Positions 30,797 through 36,119 of a stretch of 36,119 nt of DNA are shown here, piece after piece. Both the position numbers and the translations under genes were made by a program. The notes under the pieces are model-generated. The model was not told the DNA's origin and searched no databases. It saw only the letters and a list, made by a program, of their open reading frames with translations. The first letter of the stretch is position 1, and every line of letters starts with the position of its first letter. The stretch lies in the IMG/VR virus record IMGVR_UViG_3300044295_000303, positions 1 through 36,119 of that record; one strand, written 5' to 3'. This stretch comes from a virus.

Positions 30797-31677
30797 ACCG
30801 CATCCTGATTGCCGACGTGATGACGGTCTATCTTAAGGAACACGCGCCGCACGTCCGAAACCCTGAGTTCCTGCTGCACACCTCGACGCCAGTGATCGAC
30901 TGGTGGGGCTCTAAGACACTGGCGGAGATCCGCGGCCAGACCTGCCGCGAGTACGTCGAATGGCGCTGCAAGCGCGGCGTGAGCGACCAGACCGCCCGTC
31001 ACGACCTCAAGACACTCCGGGCCGCCATCAACTACTATCACCGGGAATATGGGCCGCTATCCGCCGTGCCGAGCCTCACTATGCCAGCCAAGGGAGAGCC
31101 GCGGGACCGGTGGTTGACCCGATCGGAAGCGGCTCGCCTGCTATGGGCCGCCCGCCGGCATAGACGGCTTGCCCGGTTTATTCTGATCGGGCTTTACACT
31201 GGCACTCGAAAGGATGCGATTGCCCGACTGAAATGGACGCCAAGCCTGACCACCGGCTACTTCGATCTGGAGGCAGGCGTGATGTACCGCATGGGACGGG
31301 CTGAGGAAGCCACAGCGAAGCGCAGGACGCCCTGTCGCATTCCAGACGGCCTGACGCCTCACCTTCGCAGATGGGCCGCCAGCGACCTCGCTAGGGGCTG
31401 GGCCGACGTATGCCACCTGCACGGGGAGCCGTCTAGGTCGATCAAGACCAGTTGGGCCAGCGCTCGATCTCGAGCCGGGCTGGATGCCGACGTGACCCCG
31501 CACACGCTGCGGCACACGTGCTGCACCTGGCTGATGCACCGCGGCGTTCCGATTGCCGAGGCGGCTGGGTTCGTCGGCATGTCCGTCGAGATGTTTGATA
31601 GGGTCTATGGGCACCATCACCCGGACCACATGAGCCGGGCTGGAGCGCGCCGCCGGCCAACGATTGCCAACGATTGA
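30604..31677 (+). CDS. int: Tyrosine-family integrase
   Basis: 357 residues. N-terminal arm-binding-like region (PRLWLLKRGGREPTWLILDG), a SAM-like core-binding helical domain (about 65-155) and a catalytic domain with GLYTGTRKDAIARL (Arg202), Lys239 or so, TPHTLRHTCCTW (His300, Arg303) and FDRVYGHHHPDH (nucleophile Tyr335). It recombines attP with the tRNA target, whose 3' part lies 77 bases after the stop. The gene ends in the tandem repeat GCCAACGATT, so the last codons and a likely arm site coincide. The N-terminus overlaps the excisionase-like gene by 193 bases. Confidence 0.88.
   Translation: MPRRAKGPRLWLLKRGGREPTWLILDGGKQHSTGCGEGDRAGAERALGRYIAEKYTPPTRESALDRILIADVMTVYLKEHAPHVRNPEFLLHTSTPVIDWWGSKTLAEIRGQTCREYVEWRCKRGVSDQTARHDLKTLRAAINYYHREYGPLSAVPSLTMPAKGEPRDRWLTRSEAARLLWAARRHRRLARFILIGLYTGTRKDAIARLKWTPSLTTGYFDLEAGVMYRMGRAEEATAKRRTPCRIPDGLTPHLRRWAASDLARGWADVCHLHGEPSRSIKTSWASARSRAGLDADVTPHTLRHTCCTWLMHRGVPIAEAAGFVGMSVEMFDRVYGHHHPDHMSRAGARRRPTIAND
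31656..31675 (+). repeat. Tandem 10-base repeats, candidate integrase arm sites
   Basis: GCCAACGATT occurs twice head to tail at the integrase 3' end. A related GCCAACGTATT lies at 31841-31851 beyond the att core. Short direct repeats flanking the core are typical arm-type integrase sites. Confidence 0.4.
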
Positions 31678-31753
31678 GCCGAATCTGACCGCGTTCCGTT
31701 GGCGTCAAGTGCTTCAGAACGCCCGTAAATACGCGGTTCAGCGGCAGACTCGG

Positions 31754-31802
31754 TTGCTTCGGGAGCAAGGGGTCGCGAGTTCGAATCTCGCCGCTCCGAC
31801 CA
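31754..31802 (+). other. Attachment core: 3' portion of tRNA-Pro(CGG)
   Basis: The 49 bases run from within the anticodon stem (TTGC TTCGGGA GCAA, anticodon CGG) through a perfect T-arm (GCGAG TTCGAAT CTCGC) to the acceptor strand CGCTCCG, A73 and CCA. No 5' half is present: the required CGGAGCG is missing upstream, and the outermost anticodon-stem pair is G-G. This is the usual attP core of a tRNA-integrating phage. Of the gap 31678-31979, the rest is listed with the second fragment. Confidence 0.8.
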
Positions 31803-31878
31803 ACAAATTCAACTGCTTACGGTTAACTCGCCGGGGGCTTGCCAACGTATTGTCCAACAAAACGGCACACCGAAGATG

Positions 31879-31908
31879 TCGGGGGTTCGATCCCCTCACC
31901 TCCCACCA
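31879..31908 (+). other. Second tRNA-like 3' end
   Basis: GGGGG TTCGATC CCCTC forms a T-arm, followed by ACCTCCC, A and CCA, so the acceptor 5' strand would be GGGAGGT. No matching 5' strand, D-arm or anticodon arm is visible upstream. It is not tmRNA by the usual rule because position 70 is C rather than U. It may be a remnant of another integration event or a second att core. The flanks 31803-31878 and 31909-31979 hold nothing else apart from the arm-like repeat. Confidence 0.55.
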
Positions 31909-31979
31909 GATTTACCTAGATAATTTACGATCTGTCGTAGTGCTCCTGCGGTTCGTTGGACCAGATCATCCTTGCTCGG

Positions 31980-32228
31980 CTATTGCTTATTGCGAAGTTC
32001 GCGGCGTTCGGCGAACAAGTCTCGCCCATTGCGCGCATAGCTCTCGACAACGGTTTGCGCCAAGTCGTTGCCGTTCTCTGAGATCGTCAGTATCGTGTGG
32101 AGCAGCGCGCGGACTTCAGCCTCAAGCTCTGAGATGCGCACACGGTCCACTGGTAGCTGGTACGGCTTGCAGTGCTGGCAGTTCATGACCTGACCGCACT
32201 CGCGGCAGATGTGATCGCAGGTGCTCAT
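31980..32228 (-). CDS. Cys-rich small protein (82 residues)
   Basis: ATG 32228; a GTG three codons earlier is possible. It begins MSTCDHICRECGQVMNCQHC, a probable zinc-binding knuckle, followed by a leucine-patterned helix (ISELEAEVRALLHTILT). Last gene of the leftward accessory operon that starts with the serine recombinase. Function unknown. Confidence 0.55.
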   Translation of the reverse strand: MSTCDHICRECGQVMNCQHCKPYQLPVDRVRISELEAEVRALLHTILTISENGNDLAQTVVESYARNGRDLFAERRELRNKQ

Positions 32229-32249
32229 GCCCGACACTCTTTGGTTGAA

Positions 32250-32447
32250 TCAGTATTTGGCTTCACCAGCCGCAACGCGAGCGGCTTCACCCAACTCGAC
32301 AAATCGCTTGTCTGGCGTCTCGGCATTGTAGCTGTAAGCCAGTGCCGCAATGCGGATCATCGTGGCTTCCAGCTCCGCAATGCGCTTCCGCTGTTCAAAG
32401 ATTATGCCCTTCGCCATACTGTTGGCTTTCATTTTCTTGTAGTCCAC
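32250..32447 (-). CDS. Small helical protein (65 residues)
   Basis: GTG 32447 is chosen because GGGGAG lies nine bases upstream; ATG 32432 is the next choice. It contains a coiled-coil-like segment (FEQRKRIAELEATMIRIAAL) and ends RVAAGEAKY. The reading from TTG 32510 overlaps the previous gene and lacks a site. No family is recognised. Confidence 0.5.
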   Translation of the reverse strand: MDYKKMKANSMAKGIIFEQRKRIAELEATMIRIAALAYSYNAETPDKRFVELGEAARVAAGEAKY

Positions 32448-32466
32448 GGCGGGATGCTCCCCGTTC

Positions 32467-32817
32467 CTATACCGCAACTTGGCGGCGTCGCTTCGACTTG
32501 ATCGCTGCAATCCGCGACCGGCATTCGGCTATCAGCGCATCGTCGCCGCTATCGCTCACATAGTCGATCGCATCGACGAACAGGTTGCCGAGATGCGGAC
32601 AAAAGCAATCGTACTCGTCACGCATCTCCGCCGCAAAGTACGAACAGTCGGCGCACGTCTTGAACGTCTTGGCCTCGCCGTCCCATACGCCCCACAGCGA
32701 ATGGTAAGCCTCGCCTGAATGGATCACGCCGCGACACTCGCAGCACGTGTGCTCACGCCGCGCTACAGGCTTCGTTTCGCGGTATGTCGTCGGTCCGTCT
32801 CCGCAATCGCACATCGC
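32467..32817 (-). CDS. Zinc-binding Cys-rich protein (116 residues)
   Basis: ATG 32817 has AAGGAG upstream. Four Cys pairs are seen: MCDCGDG, HTCCECRGVI, KTCADCSYF and YDCFCPHLG; with GEAYHSLWGVWDGEAKTF they form a treble-clef-like arrangement common in phage proteins of unknown role. A helical basic C-terminus (RSRIAAIKSKRRRQVAV) could touch nucleic acid. The longer frame from 33021 runs antiphase through its neighbour and is rejected. Confidence 0.6.
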   Translation of the reverse strand, partial: AMCDCGDGPTTYRETKPVARREHTCCECRGVIHSGEAYHSLWGVWDGEAKTFKTCADCSYFAAEMRDEYDCFCPHLGNLFVDAIDYVSDSGDDALIAECRSRIAAIKSKRRRQVAV

Positions 32818-32824
32818 CCGCTCC

Positions 32825-33082
32825 TTAGTCCACAATCGTTTCAATCTCACGCGCCAGAGCGTGAAGCTGCATCGGAAGTTCGTCGTCGCCAACCATGTCG
32901 GCCGCGTAACGAATGCGCCGCGCCACGTCCGACAATCTGCAATCGCGAGAGGCGTACTTGCGCGCGCATGGAGTGACCGCCTCGTCAGGATGACACGTGC
33001 ATGTGCGTTCCATCTGGGCAATCTCGCGCTCTGCTTTTGCTATTCTCTCACGTTCGATGTCTGCGTCGGTCGGCCATCCCAT
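32825..33082 (-). CDS. Small protein of the accessory operon (85 residues)
   Basis: ATG 33082 (MGWPTDADIERERIAKAERE) directly follows the stop of a 31-codon frame. The same frame extends to ATG 33169, giving 114 residues without a ribosome binding site, so the start is uncertain. Residues show a charged helix, then TCTCHPDEAVTPC and further Cys, then helices (LSDVARRIRYAADMV). Unknown function. Confidence 0.48.
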   Translation of the reverse strand: MGWPTDADIERERIAKAEREIAQMERTCTCHPDEAVTPCARKYASRDCRLSDVARRIRYAADMVGDDELPMQLHALAREIETIVD

Positions 33083-33093
33083 CGGTCGGCTCG

Positions 33094-33189
33094 TCAGTTG
33101 AAAATAGGTTTCGTCTTGCCCTGGCAAACCCAGCATCGCCGTGTTGGGCTGCACCATGACGTGAAGCATTTGAAGCGAAACAGTCTCAT
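33094..33189 (-). CDS. Cys-rich micro-protein candidate (31 residues)
   Basis: ATG 33189 overlaps the stop of the 36-residue gene (ATGA) with AGGATGG upstream. It codes MRLFRFKCFTSWCSPTRRCW and on to VCQGKTKPIFN, with four Cys. Its stop precedes the next ATG by 11 bases. It competes with the 114-residue reading of the downstream gene for the same DNA. Confidence 0.35.
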   Translation of the reverse strand: MRLFRFKCFTSWCSPTRRCWVCQGKTKPIFN

Positions 33190-33296
33190 GTCTTTTCCAT
33201 CCTCTTGGAAATTCGTTTTACTTCCCACCACATAGCCACGTTGGTGATGACCAGTGCAATGAGCGATGCACTTATAACGGCATCAAGTATTGGCAT
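33186..33296 (-). CDS. Single-pass membrane peptide (36 residues)
   Basis: ATG 33296 has GAGGAG upstream, 12 bases after the recombinase stop. It begins MPILDAVISASLIALVITNV, a clear membrane segment, followed by AMWWEVKRISKRMEKT with a positively charged tail. Small size and topology are holin- or toxin-like, but nothing identifies it. Confidence 0.48.
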   Translation of the reverse strand: MPILDAVISASLIALVITNVAMWWEVKRISKRMEKT

Positions 33297-33308
33297 TGTC
33301 GGTGCTCC

Positions 33309-33920
33309 TCAGTTTTGGCGCTTCAGCTTTCGGCCGCGCCGGTTCGGTATCTTCTTCGCTAACGCCGCGAGGCGACGCCGCAAGTCGTTATCCATCGCCT
33401 TGTACACGGCCGACCTACTCACGCCATGGCGCTTCGCGAAATCCTCCGCAGTCTCGCCAGACAACAGCGCCTTGCGCATCTTGTCCCGGTCGAATTTCTT
33501 GGTCCATGCGTCGTGCGCCTTGCCCGTGCCCTGTATGCGCCGAATGCCTGCCGCCGTGCGCTCGCTCGTTAGATCGCGCTCGAATTGAGCCATGGCGGCG
33601 AGAACAGAAAGCATCAGTTTTCCGGCCGCTGTTGACGTGTCGATTGCTTCCGTGAGCGACACGAACCGCACGCCACGGTCACCTAGTTCGTGCATCCGGT
33701 TGAGCATTTCGCGGGCGTTGCGCGCGAGCCGATCCAGCTTCCACACCGCGAGCGTATCGCCGGGGCGCAGTTCCTTCCACAACCTTGCAAGCTCGGGACG
33801 CTTTTTGCTCGTGGCGCTCAGCTTCTCTTGAAAGATATGGTTGCAGCCGAACCGCTCCAGCGCCTCGATCTGAAGCGCTAGGTTCTGGTCCCGCGTGCTT
33901 ACCCTTGCGTAGCCGAGCAC
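33309..33920 (-). CDS. Serine recombinase (resolvase/invertase family)
   Basis: 203 residues from GTG 33920 (VLGYARVSTRDQN), preceded by GGGGAG. The GTG at 33962 overlaps the promoter -10 and is unlikely. Seen: catalytic Ser8 in YARVST, RPGDTLAVWKLDRLARNARE with the conserved Arg pair, the linker helix SVLAAMAQFERDLTSERTAA, and a C-terminal HTH (ALLSGETAEDFAKRHGVSRS). This is the small DNA invertase/resolvase type (about 190 residues). It may invert a segment, resolve multimers or be a relic of a transposon; no pair of crossover sites was identified. Confidence 0.82.
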   Translation of the reverse strand: MLGYARVSTRDQNLALQIEALERFGCNHIFQEKLSATSKKRPELARLWKELRPGDTLAVWKLDRLARNAREMLNRMHELGDRGVRFVSLTEAIDTSTAAGKLMLSVLAAMAQFERDLTSERTAAGIRRIQGTGKAHDAWTKKFDRDKMRKALLSGETAEDFAKRHGVSRSAVYKAMDNDLRRRLAALAKKIPNRRGRKLKRQN

Positions 33921-33960
33921 CCAGTTCGTGCTCCCCTTCTGCTTCAGTTTCGATGATTTC

Positions 33961-33989
33961 ACGATAGCCTTGCCAAACTATTTTGTCAA
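33961..33989 (-). promoter_or_regulatory. Promoter of the serine recombinase operon
   Basis: On the minus strand: TTGACA (33989-33984), 17-base spacer, TATCGT (33966-33961). With the opposite promoter it forms an inverted repeat whose arms are GGTTGACAAA, 16 bases apart. Confidence 0.72.
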
Positions 33990-34007
33990 CCGGGCGCAGA
34001 ACCTTGG

Positions 34008-34036
34008 TTGACAAATCAGGTTGAGTCAAGTAGGGT
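34008..34036 (+). promoter_or_regulatory. Promoter of the 34086 gene
   Basis: TTGACA (34008-34013), 17-base spacer, TAGGGT (34031-34036). It is divergent from the recombinase promoter and shares the inverted-repeat arms, so one protein, possibly the recombinase, could control both. Confidence 0.65.
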
Positions 34037-34085
34037 TCAATCATCAACCGGCGCCTCGCGGTCACTCAGGGGCGGAGACAAGACC

Positions 34086-34388
34086 ATGACGAACCATCCG
34101 AACCGCAGCAAAGCTAAGCGGATCACATGGCGCTTTGAGAACAGTGGCTCAATGACTGCGCTGCTCCCCAACGGCCAGGAATGGACTTTTTCAAGGCCGG
34201 GCGGTGGGTATGTGTACTGCGATTTCGGGAGCGCTAAGAGGTCCGGCACGCTCGGCACGCAGATTTGCTATGGCGGCGGTACGCGAGGCGCGACGATATC
34301 AGAGCGCAACGACGCAGCCTTTCAGAGAGCCGTGAAGAAGTGGCTGGCAACCTATCGCCGCGATGATCCTAACTTCGAGTGGCTATGA
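34086..34388 (+). CDS. Small beta-rich protein, independently promoted (100 residues)
   Basis: ATG 34086 is preceded by GGCGGAG. It begins MTNHPNRSKAKRITWRFENS, then TALLPNGQEWTFSRPGGGYV and a Gly-rich stretch (TQICYGGGTRGATISE), ending in a charged helix (FQRAVKKWLATYRRDDPNFE). It has its own near-consensus promoter and lies opposite to flanking operons, as for lysogeny-expressed accessory genes. No family is recognised. Confidence 0.6.
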   Translation: MTNHPNRSKAKRITWRFENSGSMTALLPNGQEWTFSRPGGGYVYCDFGSAKRSGTLGTQICYGGGTRGATISERNDAAFQRAVKKWLATYRRDDPNFEWL

Positions 34389-34439
34389 CAGAAGGAACGA
34401 GGCCGCTACCAGTGCCACCACACTGACAGGGCGACACGG

Positions 34440-34568
34440 CTAAGCCGCGAGCTTGGCTATCGTCCACAGGATGACTTGGCCGAGGCCGAATAGCGAGATC
34501 AGCGTGGACGTGATCAGGATTGCATAGCAGATGGCCACACGGCCCAGACGTTGCGGCGGCCGGCTCAT
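34440..34568 (-). CDS. Small single-pass membrane protein, holin-like (42 residues)
   Basis: ATG 34568 overlaps the preceding stop (ATGA). It begins MSRPPQRLGRVAICYAILIT and has one membrane segment reaching ILWTIAKLAA. A positively charged N-terminus suggests the N-in topology. Position at the end of the lysis cassette suggests an accessory holin or antiholin. A long antiphase frame from 34988 is rejected. Confidence 0.55.
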   Translation of the reverse strand: MSRPPQRLGRVAICYAILITSTLISLFGLGQVILWTIAKLAA

Positions 34569-34837
34569 TTCAGCCCCCGCAACGCTGACGCCAGAACCTC
34601 CCCCATTTTTTCCGGGGACCAGTTCATGAACACGGCCATAAACAGCGCGATCGCCATCCAGACAAGGCGCTGTTCCCATTGACGTTTCTCGTCGTACTGC
34701 TGTTCGAGGTCCGTCAGCCGGTCGTCCAGCTTCTCCGCTAACTTGTCGAGCTTGTCGTTCGTCTCGCGCTGCCCGGATTGCAGCAATTGCGTCGCTTGCG
34801 CTATCTGGCCAAGCAGGTATTCGGTCAGGGATGACAT
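34565..34837 (-). CDS. Membrane protein with coiled coil, holin-like (90 residues)
   Basis: It starts MSSLTEYLLGQIAQATQLLQ; a coiled coil follows (TNDKLDKLAEKLDDRLTDLE), then one membrane segment (LVWMAIALFMAVFMNW) and a short amphipathic end (EKMGEVLASALRGLK). One-pass proteins of this form occur beside spanin genes. The ATG overlaps the o-spanin stop. Holin function is inferred from location. Confidence 0.6.
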   Translation of the reverse strand: MSSLTEYLLGQIAQATQLLQSGQRETNDKLDKLAEKLDDRLTDLEQQYDEKRQWEQRLVWMAIALFMAVFMNWSPEKMGEVLASALRGLK

Positions 34838-35070
34838 CAGCCATTGCTCGCCACCTTCTGCGGGGGCGCTCCTTGGCCGGGGCAGATGGCGTCATAGGCT
34901 CTGTTGTGGCCGATGATCTGGCGCTTGGTCTCGTCCGTGTCGCGCTTTGACATCGAGATCGGCTGGAATGACCGACAGGCGCTATCAACAGTCGCGACAG
35001 TGGCGGTCCCGCAAGCGGTCAGGAGGCAGCTTGTCAGCAGCACGGCGGGCAGCGTTAGCTTTGGCGGCAT
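34837..35070 (-). CDS. o-spanin-like outer-membrane lipoprotein (Rz1-like)
   Basis: 77 residues from ATG 35070. It has a lipoprotein signal (LPAVLLTSCLLTACGTATV, lipobox LTAC with Cys20) and a Gln/Pro-containing tail (CPGQGAPPQKVASNG). The first 86 bases lie within the i-spanin gene in another frame, as in Rz/Rz1 pairs. The lipoprotein would sit in the outer membrane and join the i-spanin to fuse the two membranes at lysis. An upstream frame to 35127 is not needed for the signal sequence. Confidence 0.7.
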   Translation of the reverse strand: MPPKLTLPAVLLTSCLLTACGTATVATVDSACRSFQPISMSKRDTDETKRQIIGHNRAYDAICPGQGAPPQKVASNG

Positions 35071-35200
35071 TCTCGTTGCTCTTTTGCTCGACGCGCGCAC
35101 GCTCCTTCTGAACAGTCTTGTAGTCATGCAGTTTGAGCCATCCTATCGCTGCGGTAACGCAGGCAAGGACAGCGCCAAGCTGGAAGCCGAGGGATTTCAT
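34985..35200 (-). CDS. i-spanin-like inner-membrane protein (Rz-like)
   Basis: 71 residues from ATG 35200, with AGGCGG upstream. One N-terminal membrane anchor (LGFQLGAVLACVTAAIGWLK) is followed by a periplasmic charged helix (YKTVQKERARVEQKSNENAA) and the end RLRDRHCRDC, a Cys-bearing tail frequent in Rz proteins of this group. It overlaps the o-spanin gene by 86 bases. It works with the endolysin-like and holin-like neighbours in the last step of lysis. Confidence 0.72.
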   Translation of the reverse strand: MKSLGFQLGAVLACVTAAIGWLKLHDYKTVQKERARVEQKSNENAAKANAARRAADKLPPDRLRDRHCRDC

Positions 35201-35207
35201 GATCCGC

Positions 35208-35423
35208 CTATTTTGGCTTGAACTCTCCGCACCAGTGCGTTCCTCGCGTATTTGGTCCAGTCCATTCACCACTCATCGGGCTGGTCGATCCAGGCTTATC
35301 GTCTTCTTTTTCTTCCTCATACGGAATTGTTGGCGGGTAGCGATAACACGTGCCCATGTGTTCCGGGATGTCATCGGCAAAAAAATCCCAAAAATAGCAA
35401 TCAGAACATCTTTCTTTGCGCAT
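35208..35423 (-). CDS. Small Cys/Trp-rich protein in the lysis cassette (71 residues)
   Basis: ATG 35423 with GAGGGG upstream. It begins MRKERCSDCYFWDFFADDIP; further Cys at GTCYRYPP and THWCGEFKP suggest four metal- or disulfide-forming residues. No signal peptide is seen. The gene lies between endolysin-like and i-spanin genes with seven-base gaps. I know of similar small Cys-rich proteins in phages, but not their role. Confidence 0.58.
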   Translation of the reverse strand: MRKERCSDCYFWDFFADDIPEHMGTCYRYPPTIPYEEEKEDDKPGSTSPMSGEWTGPNTRGTHWCGEFKPK

Positions 35424-35430
35424 GGTCCCC

Positions 35431-36119
35431 TCATTTCTTGTTTGCCCACACAATATAGCACACGAGCGCAATTCCGAGGATCACAGGAACGCTCCACACC
35501 GCAATATCAACACCGCTTAAAAGCTGCTGGCCGTTGCCCTTTACGGCGACGAGGTTTGAGGTGAGCGGGGCAAGCTGGTTAATGGCCTCGGGGGCGAGGA
35601 CTCCCGCTCCTGCGATGGAGCCGACTGCAATTCCGGTTTTCTGCCCCTCGCTCATGCCTTCGTTCGCGCTGGCGTTGCTCGCCGGACTCGGCATCTCGGG
35701 ATCTGGCGCGGCGTCAAACATCGACTTGACCAGCACGTCCGGGCACTGGTCCATGATGCACTTCAGCAGCGGCATCGCGCCCGACTGCGAACTGACCGCG
35801 GTGGCACTCCATTTGCCATCCGCCACGTACTTGCCAGCGCGGTAGTGGTTCGATCCGCTCCACAGATACGGGCTGAGGATCTTGCGATAGCGGCGGTAGC
35901 CCCAGCCGTTGTAGTTCTCCAGCGCCCACGCGATGCGCTCAACGGGCCATTCCGCGATCTTGTGGTAGTCCTTCATGCAAAGCGCATCTTGGCACGACTG
36001 CTCGAAGGTGAAGGGGCCTTGCCCGCGCGGCCTTCCGGCCGGTACGAGTTTCGTCGCCGCCGTCAACGGATCGCCGTTGTGCAAATGCCGGTCGAAGCGC
36101 AGCCCGGTTTCCAGAGAAT
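35431..36119 (-). CDS. Endolysin-like protein with C-terminal membrane segment; N-terminus cut by the window edge
   Basis: The frame is open to the right edge, so the 5' end is missing; TTG 36084 is in frame but lies inside a continuing protein (SLETGLRFDRHLHNGDPLT). About 228 residues are visible. The motifs HLHNGDPLTAATKLVPAGRP, ALENYNGWGYRRY and LSPYLWSGSNHYRAGKY match a lysozyme-like family common in phages. A Ser/Ala/Glu linker follows, a Gly/Ala-rich hydrophobic stretch (IAVGSIAGAGVLAPEA) and a final membrane segment (VWSVPVILGIALVCYIVW) ending ANKK. A membrane-anchored or pinholin-assisted enzyme is inferred from this tail and the adjoining spanins. Confidence 0.72.
   Translation of the reverse strand, partial: SLETGLRFDRHLHNGDPLTAATKLVPAGRPRGQGPFTFEQSCQDALCMKDYHKIAEWPVERIAWALENYNGWGYRRYRKILSPYLWSGSNHYRAGKYVADGKWSATAVSSQSGAMPLLKCIMDQCPDVLVKSMFDAAPDPEMPSPASNASANEGMSEGQKTGIAVGSIAGAGVLAPEAINQLAPLTSNLVAVKGNGQQLLSGVDIAVWSVPVILGIALVCYIVWANKK

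Noticed and set aside
31700-31802. Complete tRNA gene
   Set aside because: Although TTCAGCGGCAGA resembles a D-arm, no 5' acceptor strand pairs with CGCTCCG and the outer anticodon-stem pair is G-G.
31861-31908. tmRNA 3' end
   Set aside because: The acceptor strand has C rather than U at position 70, so the G-U identity pair for alanine is absent, and no tag-coding region is seen.
34440-34988. 182-codon minus-strand frame
   Set aside because: Only its last 42 codons lie outside other lysis genes and have a coupled start; the rest is antiphase to the 90-residue and o-spanin genes.
1-36119. Closed circular genome
   Set aside because: Joining the edges would by chance fuse fibre and endolysin frames, but the fibre is cut at the start of a repeated module and the endolysin lacks its N-terminus, so sequence is missing between them.

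Overview
The window is almost entirely bacteriophage DNA: a temperate podovirus of P22-like build from a GC-rich Pseudomonadota host. The host is most likely alphaproteobacterial, which I infer from base composition, the style of the proteins and the tRNA-Pro 3' fragment. There is no ribosomal RNA, no CRISPR array, no insertion sequence and no clear chromosomal housekeeping gene.

Layout. (1) 18357 down to 1, minus strand: the late region. It holds a membrane-protein cluster, small and large terminase, portal, scaffold, coat, P22 gp4-like and gp10-like tail factors, three ejection-type proteins, a protein with two ADP-ribosyltransferase-like (ART-PolyVal) domains, and a tail fibre that runs off the left edge. 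(2) 23481 down to 19455, minus strand: the leftward early operon. It holds small genes, a replication protein with an iteron-like origin inside its own gene, a D12-class adenine methyltransferase and a NusG-like antiterminator as last gene. (3) 23540-24370: the immunity region, with overlapping back-to-back promoters, an XRE repressor, its terminator and structured leaders. (4) 24369-31677, plus strand: the rightward early operon, with many small genes joined by ATGA overlaps, a RecT-type annealing protein, an Nmad5-like protein, an HNH nuclease, an excisionase-like HTH protein and a tyrosine integrase. (5) 31650-31910: an attachment region carrying the 3' part of a tRNA-Pro(CGG), followed by a second tRNA-like 3' end. 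(6) 33920 down to 31980, minus strand: a serine recombinase and small Cys-rich genes, with a divergent plus-strand gene at 34086. (7) 36119 down to 34440, minus strand: the lysis cassette, with a 5'-truncated endolysin-like gene, an overlapping i-/o-spanin pair and two holin-like membrane proteins.

Lysis genes lie beyond the att core on the side away from the integrase. The site therefore looks like attP of a free or circular phage genome, or else the junction with a second element, rather than a prophage end followed by host DNA. The window is not a closed genome: the tail fibre (left edge) and the endolysin (right edge) are both cut, and the fibre's last residues begin a second copy of an internal module, so sequence is missing between the edges.

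How it works together. The repressor probably controls two divergent early promoters. The leftward operon supplies replication, DNA methylation and, at its end, a NusG paralogue just before a hairpin terminator that separates it from the late genes. This suggests NusG-based read-through into the late region. The rightward operon supplies recombination and integration/excision. Late genes assemble a short-tailed virion whose ejected proteins may include an ADP-ribosyltransferase-like effector. About a dozen small genes reported here (24-58 codons) come from reading start/stop overlaps and ribosome binding sites directly.
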